Shown piece by piece: positions 1 through 8,570 of a stretch of 64,000 nucleotides of DNA. The notes below the pieces were generated by a model. The model ran no database searches and was not told the DNA's origin. It saw only the letters and a list, made by a program, of their open reading frames with translations. A program made the translations under genes and the position numbers. Position 1 is the stretch's first letter. Each line of letters starts with the position of its first letter. The DNA comes from Acidovorax sp. A79 (GTDB lineage Bacteria; Pseudomonadota; Gammaproteobacteria; Burkholderiales; Burkholderiaceae_C): the NCBI RefSeq assembly GCF_041154505.1, contig NZ_AP028672.1, positions 4,628,501 to 4,692,500 on the forward strand. Reading direction: 5' to 3'.

Positions 1-344
1 TGGCCCAGCAACACGCCGCCGTAGCTCGGGGCCAGCGCCGAGAGCAGCGAGCCCGCGATGGCGAGCGGAAACGCCACCAGCAGCGTGCGCCGCACGCCGT
101 ACAGGTCGATGCCGATGCCCATGAAGAGCTGCATGGTGCCGAAGGCGAAGGCAAACGCCCCCGCGAAGACCCCCAATGCCTCGGCCGAGAGACCGAACTC
201 CGCGCGCAGCCCGGTGGCCATGATGGCGGTGATGGTGCGAAACGCCTGGCTCAGCGCGAAGCCGGAGACCAGCGCGAGCAGCATGGCCCAGGCGGCGCGG
301 GGCGCCAGAAGCGGGGAGGGCGTGGGAGAAGGGGGCGCCTGCAC
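1..344 (-). CDS. MFS transporter, N-terminal part (truncated by window edge)
   Basis: About 114 N-terminal residues of a major facilitator permease in the inner membrane. The reading frame opens at a GTG at 344, with AGGAG 10 bases upstream (359-355). A short proline-rich cytoplasmic tail is followed by a first hydrophobic helix (around AMLLALVSGFALS), a second helix and the loop GIGIDLYGVRRTLL, which resembles MFS motif A between helices 2 and 3. The substrate cannot be told from this fragment. The C-terminal four fifths lie outside the window. Confidence 0.8.
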   Translation of the reverse strand, partial: MQAPPSPTPSPLLAPRAAWAMLLALVSGFALSQAFRTITAIMATGLRAEFGLSAEALGVFAGAFAFAFGTMQLFMGIGIDLYGVRRTLLVAFPLAIAGSLLSALAPSYGGVLLG

Positions 345-931
345 GGTGATGGATCTCCTGTAGTGCGCGGCGCCCCGGACTGCGGTTCAACCAGGCAAAG
401 GGCGCGCTGCCCACCGAGGGTAACTGCACGGCGGCGCCCTGGCTGTCGCTGGCGGACAAGCCGGGCGGCTGCGGGGGCGCCGCGCGAAGGGGCGCCTAGG
501 GTATGTCCCGACCCCCTGCCGGCGGCCAGCGCGGCGTGTCGGCCACCCCGCATCTTTGGCGAAATGTGCTCTCAATCGGGTGCTGCGCAGCGCATTGCGC
601 CGCTGCATGGCTTCAATGGCACCCCGCGAAGGGGCTTTGGGGTCCGTCACGAGGGCGCCACAGGGGCGGGACAGACTTTAGAGGAGGCTCTCGATGTGGG
701 GATCACCCCAATGACGGGCCAGGGGGCCTGAGGCACTCTTGTGGGCATGCCTTGCGCCGGTGTGGGTCATGGTTCTGAAGTCGCTGGTTTCGGTCTCTCG
801 CAAGCAGGATGGCGCAGGCAGTGGGTGGTAGTGGCAAGGTTCGTGCTTATGGGGCCAGGGGGCCTCGAGCCGTTGGACGTTGGAAGTTGTCGGGTGGGCT
901 GCAATGTGCACCGCGACGTCAGGAGTGACCG
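345..931. other. Long intergenic region, no supported gene
   Basis: 587 bases between the divergent MFS and MliC-like genes. Several short open frames exist on both strands, but none has a recognisable domain, a good ribosome site or convincing composition. The only clear signal is the AGGAG at 921-925 serving the downstream lipoprotein. I see no tRNA, terminator or repeat. Confidence 0.5.
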
Positions 932-1297
932 ATGAAGAAGATGGTTTTGCTGAGTTCAGGCGCGCTGGCGACCCTGATGCTGACGGGCTGTGCCAGCCAG
1001 CCGCCCGCCCTGCAGGCTTTCAGTGAGCCGGTGGACCGCAGCAGCATGCAGTTCGCGTGCGGCAACGGCGAAAAGGTGGAGATGCAGTTCTATCCCGAAC
1101 AGGGCATGGGTGTGCTGCTGCGCAGTGGCTGGACGGTCGATCTGCCCAAGCAGGTGGCCGAGACGGGGTACGCCTACAGCAATGGCCCGACGACCGTGCT
1201 GGGCAAGGGCAACGAGCTGACCATCCAGATCGGCCACCTGGCACCGATCTGGTGCCGCAGCAGCCGCCCCATGATGGTGGCCGGCAGCGCCCGGTAG
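932..1297 (+). CDS. MliC-like lipoprotein (C-type lysozyme inhibitor fold)
   Basis: A 121-residue lipoprotein: lysine-positive start, hydrophobic helix and lipobox LTGC with the acylated cysteine at residue 20. The mature part has the MliC/PliC pattern: a first strand with FACGNGEKVEMQF, a middle VLLRSGWTVDLP, then the ETGYAYSNGPTTVLGKGNELTI segment that matches the family's YS-G-W-KG-A region. In MliC proteins this domain inhibits C-type lysozyme at the outer membrane; that role is inferred here. AGGAG sits 6 bases before the ATG. It is monocistronic, with a large gap on either side. Confidence 0.75.
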   Translation: MKKMVLLSSGALATLMLTGCASQPPALQAFSEPVDRSSMQFACGNGEKVEMQFYPEQGMGVLLRSGWTVDLPKQVAETGYAYSNGPTTVLGKGNELTIQIGHLAPIWCRSSRPMMVAGSAR

Positions 1298-1642
1298 CCT
1301 TCCTTTCCGCCCCGCTTTTTTCCTCGCCTTCTCCTTCAGGCGGGGCCGCGGGGCCGATGGCATGGCGCACGCCGGCCATCCCTGCGGTGTGCTGCGTGGC
1401 GCCCGCTCCATGTTCGTGCCCAGGGCCTGTGCGACGCCGCGGGCAGGTGCCCCGCGCGCCAGGCTCCGTGCGGCCCGGGCAATCCCCTTCCCTTGAACCC
1501 CGTACTTCGCGTGGCTGCGGCCGAAGTCCAACTATCCGGCGCGCGTGCGTGCGGGCGGATGTGATGACGGAAGGCGGGCTGCGCCGGCCGTTCGCCCGGC
1601 CTGTGCCGCCATCCGCACCGCCCCCCGCCGCCCGCCCGGCCC
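1298..1642. other. Intergenic region between convergent lipoprotein genes, nothing recognised
   Basis: 345 bases separate the two convergent genes. The sequence is very GC-rich and contains no hairpin with a T-tract that I can identify, no repeat of the dispersed family and no plausible short gene. Confidence 0.4.
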
Positions 1643-2146
1643 CTAGCTGCCGGCGGTGCACGCCTCGGGTGAGGCGGCGGCCGGGCGCTGCTCCAGCGTC
1701 AGCGGCTCCACCAGGTGGTTGCCATGGGCGTCGCGCACCGTGGCGGCCACCTCCCGGCTGTTGTCAGCCCGCGTTTCGCTGAACTGCAGCCGCAGGACCG
1801 CGGGCACGGTGCCCGTCAGCGCCAGGCCATTGTCGAAACCCGTGGTCTCCAGGGTGCCTTCCAGCACGGCCAGGCCCTGGGCGTCGATCTCCCAGGGGCC
1901 GGTGTGGATGAAGCGCCGGCAGGTGACGGTCAGCTCGACCAGCTCATCCTCCAGCCGCAGATTGACCTGGCCGCAGGTGGGACAGGGCACGCCCGCCGAG
2001 AAACCCGAGCCCGAGAAGTTGAGCACCCCGCTGATGGGCCCCGTGCCGGTTCCGCCCGTGCCGGGGCCGCAGGCGGCCAGGGCCAGCAAGGTGGCCAGTG
2101 TGAGCAGTCTGGCCCCGCGGGCCAGGCGTTCAGGAAGGACGTTCAT
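1643..2146 (-). CDS. Hypothetical lipoprotein
   Basis: The start is placed at the ATG at 2146 because it gives a signal sequence (MNVLPERLARGARLLTLATL) ending in the lipobox LAAC, cysteine 26, followed by a Gly/Thr linker. The remaining 140 residues are beta-rich, with a CPTC pair near residue 55 and another cysteine about 20 residues later. I do not recognise the family. It overlaps the 3' end of the DUF6502 gene by 17 bases, so the two are probably cotranscribed and translationally coupled. Confidence 0.6.
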   Translation of the reverse strand: MNVLPERLARGARLLTLATLLALAACGPGTGGTGTGPISGVLNFSGSGFSAGVPCPTCGQVNLRLEDELVELTVTCRRFIHTGPWEIDAQGLAVLEGTLETTGFDNGLALTGTVPAVLRLQFSETRADNSREVAATVRDAHGNHLVEPLTLEQRPAAASPEACTAGS

Positions 2147-2966
2147 CTTTGTCTGCGGCATAGAAGTAGCTGCCAAAGCGGGCGCGCCGGTTGCGCTCGC
2201 CGGGCGGGGTGTTGTGCTGGTCGTGGTCGTAGCGGGCCTGGGCCTCGGTCATCACCGTCTTGAACGCCTGGCGCCATGCCCTGGCCGCCACCGCATGCAG
2301 GCGCTGGGCGGACTCCTCGCTGAGCTGGTCCACGAAGACGGCCTGCTCCAGGTAGTTGTGCCCGCCTTGCAGGTTCAGGCTGGCGGCGGCCAGGTGGTCG
2401 TGCAGGTTGTCCTGCATCAGCCGCGCCATTTCCGCGAAGCCCTGGCGCGGCACGAAGCCCGCCGCCAGCAGCCGGACCTGCCCGTCCCCGCTTTCCTCGG
2501 CCATGCCCAGCCGCACCAGTTCGTCGAGCACGGCACGGGGCCGTACGTCGCTGCTGATGCCGGCCACCAGCGCATCGAAGTGGGGCGCATCGCCATTGCT
2601 GCTGCTGCGGGGCAGCGCGCGGGGCTGGCCTTCGTCGTCCAGGCAATCGGCCTGGCTCAGCCAGCGCGCCGCGACCTGGCTGGCCATGCTGAGGGGGGTC
2701 TCGGCGGGCCCGTCCTCGGCGGCGGGCTCGGCCAGGCGGCCCAGGTTGCGCACGTCGCGCCGGTGCACGCCGGACATCAGGCTCAGGGCGCTGTCGGTGG
2801 CCTTCTTGCCCGTGCCCTGCAGTTCGTCCTGGGCGGCCTCCAGGAACACCTTCTTCATGGCCGCCGCGAAGGCCGGGTAGGCCACGCCATTGCGCAGCAG
2901 CAACCGCGCCAGAGGGCGCAGCACATGCAGGGCGGAAGCCAGGACGATGGCGGAGCGGGAAGGCAT
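2130..2966 (-). CDS. DUF6502-family protein
   Basis: 278 residues, no signal peptide. The N-terminal helical segment (LRPLARLLLRNGVAYPAFAA) and the later LMSGVHRRDVRNLGRL resemble the proteobacterial DUF6502 family, whose N-terminal half looks like a helix-turn-helix; this assignment is from memory. The C-terminal half, containing LQGGHNYLEQAVFVDQL, looks helical. The function is unknown. It is divergent from the beta-propeller lipoprotein gene across 152 bases that hold a palindromic operator-like site, so it is a candidate regulator of that promoter, but nothing in the sequence proves it. Confidence 0.6.
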   Translation of the reverse strand: MPSRSAIVLASALHVLRPLARLLLRNGVAYPAFAAAMKKVFLEAAQDELQGTGKKATDSALSLMSGVHRRDVRNLGRLAEPAAEDGPAETPLSMASQVAARWLSQADCLDDEGQPRALPRSSSNGDAPHFDALVAGISSDVRPRAVLDELVRLGMAEESGDGQVRLLAAGFVPRQGFAEMARLMQDNLHDHLAAASLNLQGGHNYLEQAVFVDQLSEESAQRLHAVAARAWRQAFKTVMTEAQARYDHDQHNTPPGERNRRARFGSYFYAADKDERPS

Positions 2967-3016
2967 GCGGGTGTGGGCGCGGGGCGTGTCAGGGGCGGGT
3001 GGCCATTGTCATACGG

Positions 3017-3051
3017 TTGACCGGTGGAAATTTTGTGGGATATTATCCCAC
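3017..3051 (+). promoter_or_regulatory. Putative promoter with palindromic operator over the -10
   Basis: TTGACC (3017-3022) and TATTAT (3041-3046) are spaced by 18 bases, a plausible sigma-70 promoter for the beta-propeller lipoprotein. The palindrome GTGGGATA-T-TATCCCAC (3035-3051), with perfect 8-base arms, covers the -10 entirely, the position expected of a repressor site. The cognate regulator is unknown. Confidence 0.55.
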
Positions 3052-3118
3052 TTATTCAAATCGAGGCCGGTGGCGAAGGCGCCCGGGGCCCAGATCCATC
3101 CACAGGGAGAAAAATCGA

Positions 3119-5146
3119 ATGGCATACCGAGGGTTGATGAAGAAGGTCGCGGGCGTGCCGCCCGCCTGGCTGGCCGTGGCAACGGCCGCATTCGTGTCCG
3201 GGTGCGGCGGGGGCAGCGGGGATGGCGGCGGGCCGCTCACGCCCAACGAGGCGCGGCTGCAGGTCACGCGCTCTGGCGATCTGGTGGCGTACTTCAAGGC
3301 CAAGATCGCCCAGCGTGCCGCGCTGGGCTACAGCGGCACGGCCATCACCGTGCCCACCGTGGGGGCGCTGAGCGCCGCGGGCAGCGTGGTCGCCAACACG
3401 GGCGTGCCGCTGGCCGGGCCTGCGGTGGAGGAAGACGGCCTCATCAAGGCCGAGGGCGGCATGCTCTACGGCCTGCACCGGGCCTACGCCACGGACGCGG
3501 GCCGTGAACCTCCGCGTTTCTCGGCCCTGGCCCGCGCGGCCGATGGCAGCCTGAGCAACGTGGGCCGCGTCACGCTGGACGCGAAGTTCATCCCCCATGG
3601 CCTGTACGTGGCGGGCGGCGGCACGCGTGCCGCCGTGTTGTCCCAGCAGGACCCGTATGCCGATCGGCAGCCCATCGTGGCGGCGGACGCGGGCATCACC
3701 GTGATGCCCGAATACAGCCGCATGCTGTCGCTGGACCTGTTCTCGGTCGGCAAGGACGCGGCCCCGATGCAGCTCAAGCAGATGCGCATCGACGGGCTGC
3801 TGGTGGGCAGCCGCCTGATTGGCAACACGCTGTACCTGGTCACCACCTGGTCGCCCGACCTTCTGCGCTTCAACGTGCCTGCCGGGGCTTCGGCATCGGC
3901 CGTGGAGGCCGCGCTCAAGGACCTGAACACCGCCGCGCTGATTCCGACCCTGCGCGTGGACGGCGGCCAGCCCCAGCCGCTGGTGAACGAAGCCGACTGC
4001 CTGGTGCAGACGGGCAATGCCTCGCTGTCGCTGCAGCTCACTTCCATCACGGCCATCGACCTGGCGTCATCGAACCTGGCGCGCACGAGCCGGTGCTTCG
4101 CGGGGGGCAGCGAGGCGGTGCACCTGGGCGCGCGCAGCGTGTACGTGGCCAGCTCGCGCCAGTACCGCTATGGCGGCGACGTGATCAACACCGTGTTCCC
4201 GGCGGGCAGTCGCACCGACATCCACAAGTTCACCTTCCGGGGCGCGCAGGTGGACTACGACGCATCGGGCAGCGTGGACGGCCACCTGGGCTGGGACCTG
4301 CGCCGCATGCCGTCGCGCCTGAACGAGCACCAGAACGACCTGCGCGTGCTGACCTTCACGGGCGCGGCGGGCCAAAGCGGCATGCCGCCGGTGACCATCC
4401 AGGCGCAGCAGGCCTCGCCCGCGCTGCTGACGGTGCTGCGCGACAGCGGCAGCGACAGCCGCCTGAGCGTGCAGGCCAAGCTGGCCCTCAAGCCGCGCAC
4501 GGCACGCGGCGACCAGCAGGTGGACACCGTGTTCTTCGCGGGCCCACGGGCCTATGCCACCACCTTCGCCGCGGCCGAGCCCGTGTGGGTGCTCGACCTG
4601 GCCAGCCCGGCGAACCCCACGGTGGCGGGCGAGCTGGCGGCTGGCGGCCATGCGGACCACATGGTCCCGCTGCCCGGCGGGCTGCTGCTGGGCGTGGGCA
4701 AGGACAGCACGCTCGGCGGCACGGCCGAGGGCATCCAGCTTGCGCTGTTTGACGTGCGCAACCCGGCGCAGGGCCGGCGGCTGGCGGCCGGGAAGCTGGG
4801 TGGCCGTGGCAGCATCACCACGCTCGACAGCACGCGCCCCGTGCTCGACGTGCAGGCCCTGGACACCCGGGTGCGCCTGGCGTTTCCCGCCCGGGTCTAC
4901 CAGGCCCCGACGGCCGCCGGCACATCGCCTGCGCTGCGGGGCTACCAGGGGGCCGCACGGCTGGAAGTGAACACCAGCGCGGGCACGCTGGCGCTGCGCT
5001 CCATGGCCGTCTCCACGCCCATCCTGAACGGCGACACGCCCGAGCTCCACCAGCGTTTCGACATCACCAGCGAGCGCAGCCTGCAGGTGGACAACGCCGC
5101 CTACCAGCTCTCGGGCGGGCAGGTGTTCACCAAGGTGGGGGACTAG
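3119..5146 (+). CDS. Secreted beta-propeller lipoprotein (PF09826-like)
   Basis: 675 residues. The start at 3119 is chosen over an upstream frame because it is preceded by GGGAG and yields a lipoprotein signal ending in VSGC (cysteine 29), then a Gly/Ser linker. The body matches the family of large secreted proteins with a C-terminal beta-propeller: early VEEDGLIKAEGGMLYGLH, a middle HKFTFRGAQVDYDASGSV with DGHLGW, then NEHQNDLRVLTFTG. In this family the residues near DGHLGW and the RV-FTG strand are the most conserved. The cellular role is not established. It is monocistronic, with a strong intrinsic terminator about 130 bases downstream. Confidence 0.75.
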   Translation: MAYRGLMKKVAGVPPAWLAVATAAFVSGCGGGSGDGGGPLTPNEARLQVTRSGDLVAYFKAKIAQRAALGYSGTAITVPTVGALSAAGSVVANTGVPLAGPAVEEDGLIKAEGGMLYGLHRAYATDAGREPPRFSALARAADGSLSNVGRVTLDAKFIPHGLYVAGGGTRAAVLSQQDPYADRQPIVAADAGITVMPEYSRMLSLDLFSVGKDAAPMQLKQMRIDGLLVGSRLIGNTLYLVTTWSPDLLRFNVPAGASASAVEAALKDLNTAALIPTLRVDGGQPQPLVNEADCLVQTGNASLSLQLTSITAIDLASSNLARTSRCFAGGSEAVHLGARSVYVASSRQYRYGGDVINTVFPAGSRTDIHKFTFRGAQVDYDASGSVDGHLGWDLRRMPSRLNEHQNDLRVLTFTGAAGQSGMPPVTIQAQQASPALLTVLRDSGSDSRLSVQAKLALKPRTARGDQQVDTVFFAGPRAYATTFAAAEPVWVLDLASPANPTVAGELAAGGHADHMVPLPGGLLLGVGKDSTLGGTAEGIQLALFDVRNPAQGRRLAAGKLGGRGSITTLDSTRPVLDVQALDTRVRLAFPARVYQAPTAAGTSPALRGYQGAARLEVNTSAGTLALRSMAVSTPILNGDTPELHQRFDITSERSLQVDNAAYQLSGGQVFTKVGD

Positions 5147-5225
5147 GCGGCACCAGGATGAACGTCCCGGCGCGGCCAGTGGCGGGCTGGGCGGGGACGC
5201 GTGCTCAAGGGAGAAAAAACTACAA

Positions 5226-5265
5226 AAATAATAGCTGCCAGCGCTTGTGTGGAAAGCGCTGCCGG
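5226..5265 (+). repeat. Dispersed Comamonadaceae-type intergenic element, copy 1
   Basis: ATAGCTGCCAGCGCTTGTG followed by GGAAAGCGCTG gives the characteristic AGCGCTT...AAGCGCT stem. It lies just before the terminator that follows the beta-propeller gene. Related copies in this window are at about 7586, 14293, 24292, 28637, 39925 and 53553. Confidence 0.65.
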
Positions 5266-5275
5266 CATCTCGAAG

Positions 5276-5309
5276 GCCTGTCCGCCAGGGGGCGGCAGGC
5301 TTCTTTTTT
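5276..5309 (+). terminator. Intrinsic terminator
   Basis: Stem GCCTGtCCGCC / GGCGGCAGGC with a four-base loop AGGG and one bulged T, followed by TTCTTTTTT. It terminates the plus-strand beta-propeller transcript. The convergent kyn operon ends 30 bases further on. Confidence 0.8.
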
Positions 5310-5337
5310 GCGTGCTGGCAGGCCCGTGCCCCGCTGC

Positions 5338-6231
5338 TCAGAGGTCCGTGCGCAGCTTCCAGATCTCGGGGAACAGCACCACGTCCAGCATCTTGCGCAG
5401 GTAGCTCACGCCGCCGGTGCCGCCCGTGCCGCGCTTGAAGCCGATCACGCGCTCCACGGTGGTCACATGCCGGAAGCGCCACAGGCGGAATGCGTCTTCC
5501 AGGTCGGTGAGTTCCTCGCCCAGCTGGTACAGGTCCCAGTGCTCCTTGGGGTTGCGGTACACCACCAGCCAGGCCTGCTCCACGCCGTCGCTTTCCGCGT
5601 AGGGCTGGGTCCAGTCGCGCTCCAGGTGGCTGGCGGGCACGGGGATGCCGCGGCGCGCCAGCAGGCGCAGGGCTTCGTCGTACAGCGAGGGCGCCTCGTA
5701 CGCGGCCTGCACCTGGGCCCGCAGGTCGGCGCGGTGCTCGTGGGGCTTGAGCATGGCGCGGTTCTTGTTGCCCAGGGCGAACTCGATGCTGCGGTACTGG
5801 TAGCTCTGAAAGCCGCTGGACTGGCCCAGGTACGGGCGCATGGCGGTGTATTCGGGCGGCGTCATGGTGGCCAGCACGTCCCAGGCGTGCACCAGCTGCT
5901 CCATGATCTTGGAGACGCGCGCCAGCATCTTGAAGGCCATCTGCAACTCGTCGTTGGCGATGTGCGCAATGGCCGCGCGCAGCTCGTGCAGCATGAGCTT
6001 CATCCACAGCTCGCTGGTCTGGTGCTGCACGATGAACAGCATCTCGTCGTGCGCGGGCGAGAGCGGCTTTTGCGCGGTGAGGATGGCGTCGAGCTGCAGG
6101 TAGTCGCCGTAGCTCATCGACTGGCTGAAGTCGAGCTGGGCGCGTTCCTCGTGCACGATGGACTCGGGCAGGGGCGTGGCGGACGCTGCGCTGGCAGCGC
6201 CTTGCGACGGGGTTTGCGAGAAGGGGCACAT
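5338..6231 (-). CDS. kynA: Tryptophan 2,3-dioxygenase
   Basis: Haem-dependent, cytosolic enzyme opening the indole ring of L-tryptophan to N-formylkynurenine, the first step of the kynurenine pathway. The 297-residue product has the family hallmarks [37 protein letters not shown], the [16 protein letters not shown] and WRFRH segments, and the glycine-rich [13 protein letters not shown] near the C-terminus. ATG at 6231 is preferred over TTG at 6237 because AAGGAG lies 7 bases before it. It is the last gene of kynB-kynU-kynA, 18 bases after kynU. Confidence 0.95.
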   Translation of the reverse strand: MCPFSQTPSQGAASAASATPLPESIVHEERAQLDFSQSMSYGDYLQLDAILTAQKPLSPAHDEMLFIVQHQTSELWMKLMLHELRAAIAHIANDELQMAFKMLARVSKIMEQLVHAWDVLATMTPPEYTAMRPYLGQSSGFQSYQYRSIEFALGNKNRAMLKPHEHRADLRAQVQAAYEAPSLYDEALRLLARRGIPVPASHLERDWTQPYAESDGVEQAWLVVYRNPKEHWDLYQLGEELTDLEDAFRLWRFRHVTTVERVIGFKRGTGGTGGVSYLRKMLDVVLFPEIWKLRTDL

Positions 6232-6249
6232 GGTCAATCTCCTTCCCGG

Positions 6250-7560
6250 TCAGGTCACGGCGTGCGTCTGGTTGAACTCGGGCTTTTGCCAGTCGCCGCT
6301 CTCCAGCACCTGGCGCAGGTGCTCCACGGCATTCCACACGTCTTCAAAGCCCAGATACAGCGGCGTGAAGCCAAAGCGCAGGATGTCCTTGTGCGGGCCC
6401 TGGCCGCCGTCGCCCTTGCGGAAGTCGCCGATCACGCCGCGCGCGATCAGCGCCTGCACGATGGCATAGGCGCCGCTGCCCTGGCCGTTCACGCCGGCGC
6501 CTTCGTCGCGCGTCAGGCACACCTGCGAGCCGCGCCGGGCATGGTCGCGCGGCGTGGCCAGGCCCAGGCCGTGGCCCGCGCAGCGTTCTTCCACGAGCTG
6601 TATGAACAGGTCGGTGAGTGCCAGCGACTTGGTGCGCAGCGCGGCCATGCCGCCCAGCGCCTGCGCGGCCGTGAACACGTCCAGCCCGCACTGCAGCGCC
6701 GACAGGCTGATGATGGGCTGCGTGCCGCACAGGTAGCGCGTGATGCCTGGTGCGGGTTTGTAGTCGGGGGTGAAGGCAAACGGAGCCGCGTGGCCCCACC
6801 AGCCCGACAGCGGCTGCCAGAAGCGGTCGGCGTGGCGCGGGTGCACCCACACAAACGCCGGTGCGCCGGGGCCGCCATTCAGGTACTTGTAGCCGCAGCC
6901 GATGGAGAAGTCGGCGCCCGCGCCATGCAGGTCGACCGGCACCGCGCCCGCGCTGTGCGCCAGGTCCCACACGCACAGGATGCCCTGGGCATGCGCTGTG
7001 GCCGTGATGGCGGCCATGTCGTGCATGGCGCCGGTGCGGTAGTTCACGTGGGTGAGCATCAGCACGGCCACGTCGGGGGCCAGCGCGGCGGCGATCTCCT
7101 CGGGCTCCACCAGCACCAGCTCCAGACCGCGCTCCTTGCACAGGCCCTCGGCGATGTACAGGTCGGTGGGGAAGTTGCTGCGCTCGCTCACGACGCGCTT
7201 GCGCGCCGGGCCGTCCTCGCGGGCGATGTTCAGCGCCGCGCTCAGAACCTTGTACAGGTTGATCGAGGTGCTGTCGGTGCAGACCACTTCGTTCGGGCCC
7301 GCTCCGATCAGCGGGGCCAGCTGGTTGCCCAGGCGCTGGGGCAGATCGAACCAGCTGGCGGTGTTCCACGATTTGATGAGGTCCGTGCCCCACTCGCGCG
7401 TCACCACATCGGCCACGCGGGCTGCCGCGGCCTTGGGGGCCACGCCCAGCGAGTTGCCGTCCAGGTAGATCACGCCCGGGGGCAGGGTGAAGTGCCCGCG
7501 CAGCGGGGCGAGGGGGTCTTGCGCATCGAGGGCGCGGCAGTCTTGTGCGGTGAGGGTCAT
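6250..7560 (-). CDS. kynU: Kynureninase
   Basis: PLP-dependent hydrolase of the aspartate aminotransferase fold that cleaves kynurenine to anthranilate and alanine. The 436-residue protein has the N-terminal IYLDGNSLG signature, [10 protein letters not shown], the cofactor-contacting [17 protein letters not shown] and [12 protein letters not shown], where Lys225 should form the internal aldimine. The middle gene of the operon, it is separated from kynB by 92 bases that hold a dispersed repeat element. No 3-hydroxykynurenine genes follow, so the local pathway ends at anthranilate. Confidence 0.95.
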   Translation of the reverse strand: MTLTAQDCRALDAQDPLAPLRGHFTLPPGVIYLDGNSLGVAPKAAAARVADVVTREWGTDLIKSWNTASWFDLPQRLGNQLAPLIGAGPNEVVCTDSTSINLYKVLSAALNIAREDGPARKRVVSERSNFPTDLYIAEGLCKERGLELVLVEPEEIAAALAPDVAVLMLTHVNYRTGAMHDMAAITATAHAQGILCVWDLAHSAGAVPVDLHGAGADFSIGCGYKYLNGGPGAPAFVWVHPRHADRFWQPLSGWWGHAAPFAFTPDYKPAPGITRYLCGTQPIISLSALQCGLDVFTAAQALGGMAALRTKSLALTDLFIQLVEERCAGHGLGLATPRDHARRGSQVCLTRDEGAGVNGQGSGAYAIVQALIARGVIGDFRKGDGGQGPHKDILRFGFTPLYLGFEDVWNAVEHLRQVLESGDWQKPEFNQTHAVT

Positions 7561-7585
7561 GGTGGCAGGTGGATGGTTTGCTTCT

Positions 7586-7642
7586 GTTTTGATAGCTATT
7601 GGCGCTTGTCCATCAAGCGGTGGTGGCCAAAAAGGTTTGAAA
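7586..7642 (+). repeat. Dispersed intergenic element, copy 2
   Basis: TTTGATAGCTATTGGCGCTT then TCCATCAAGCGG and GGCCAAAAAGG, a full-length copy with the GCGCTTG...CAAGCG hairpin. It sits inside the kyn operon between kynB and kynU and would be transcribed as part of that message. Confidence 0.7.
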
Positions 7643-7652
7643 ATGCGGTAGT

Positions 7653-8312
7653 TCAGGCCAGCCGCCGCAGCACGGCGCGCACCGGCGATGCGTCGGCGGT
7701 GGCGAGCCTGAGAGGCAGGGCGATGAGCTCGTAGTCGCCTTCGGGCACCTCGTCGAGCACCAGGTTTTCGAGCACGCGCAGGCCGCGGTGGCGAATGACC
7801 TGGTGGCTGTCGAGCGTCTTGCTGTCCGCCGGGTCGATGCTGGCGGTGTCGATGCCCACCAGCAGCACGCCCAGGTCGGCCAGCCGCTCGATGGTGCCGG
7901 GGGCGTAGGCCGCCAGCGCGTCATCCCAGCGGTCCACCGGCATGTGTTCGTAGGTGCGCACCAGCACGCGCTGGGGCAGGGTGGCGTCCACCGCGTGCGC
8001 GATGTGGTCCCAGGTGATGAGCGGCCCGCGCGCGATGGCGTGGATCACGCGGCAGGGGCCCAGGAAGGCGTCGAGCGGCACGTCACCGATGCTGGCGCCA
8101 TGCTCGTCGTAGTGCAGGGGCGCATCGGCATGCGCGCCCACGTGGGGCGACAGCGTGATGGCGCTCACGTTCACCGGGCAGCCGGGCCCGATCGTGGCGC
8201 ACCACTGCTGGCTGTAGGCCGTGTCGCCCGGGAACACGGGGCTGCCCGCATGCACGGGCGGCGAAATGTCCCAGAGCCTGCGGGCTGTGGAAGAAGAGGG
8301 GCTGGTTGGCAT
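7653..8312 (-). CDS. kynB: Kynurenine formamidase (arylformamidase)
   Basis: Metal-dependent hydrolase of the KynB/cyclase family that converts N-formylkynurenine to kynurenine and formate. The 219-residue protein has the expected start ([20 protein letters not shown]) and the metal-binding H-x-G-x-H-x-D-x-P-x-H motif (His57, His61, Asp63, His67). It also has the DTASIDP...SH segment seen in the family. It is the first gene of the operon, and the upstream region carries an inverted repeat at 8345-8366 that may be its operator. Confidence 0.93.
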   Translation of the reverse strand: MPTSPSSSTARRLWDISPPVHAGSPVFPGDTAYSQQWCATIGPGCPVNVSAITLSPHVGAHADAPLHYDEHGASIGDVPLDAFLGPCRVIHAIARGPLITWDHIAHAVDATLPQRVLVRTYEHMPVDRWDDALAAYAPGTIERLADLGVLLVGIDTASIDPADSKTLDSHQVIRHRGLRVLENLVLDEVPEGDYELIALPLRLATADASPVRAVLRRLA

Positions 8313-8344
8313 GGGACAAAGTTTGCATGTCCCGCAAAAACCAT

Positions 8345-8366
8345 GGTGTCGGTTATTTCCAACACC
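8345..8366. promoter_or_regulatory. Inverted repeat upstream of kynB, candidate operator
   Basis: GGTGTCGG-N6-CCAACACC, eight-base arms with a single G/T mismatch and an AT-rich centre, located about 33-54 bases upstream of the kynB start. In Burkholderia-type organisms kyn operons are controlled by an Lrp/AsnC-family KynR. The spacing and AT-rich centre would suit such a regulator, but no kynR is next to the operon in this window. Confidence 0.4.
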
Positions 8367-8570
8367 TTTCGCATTTTGTTGAGGCCTAAACGATCTGCAT
8401 GACAGGCCTGGAAGATCGGCCCTGCCGCCAGCGGCGGCAGCCCGTGCCGCGTGCGCGCCCGGTGGCTGGCGCGGTCTCTGGCCTGGAACCCCCCGGCAGG
8501 GCGACGGGCGCCCTGCGCAGATGCCGCAGGCGGCCGGATGCGCCTGGCGGGGCGGCCCAGGAAGGGCCTG

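Noticed and set aside
387..650. Possible small minus-strand gene beginning MTDPKAPSRG
   Set aside because: No ribosome site or domain, and the C-terminal half is Arg/Pro low complexity.
4067..6337. Very long open frame antisense to the beta-propeller gene and across kynA
   Set aside because: Arg/Ala/Gly/His-rich translation with no domain; it is the usual open antisense frame of GC-rich coding DNA.
5158..7734. 858-codon plus-strand frame across kynA and kynU
   Set aside because: It lies opposite two unmistakable enzymes, has low-complexity composition and no ribosome site.
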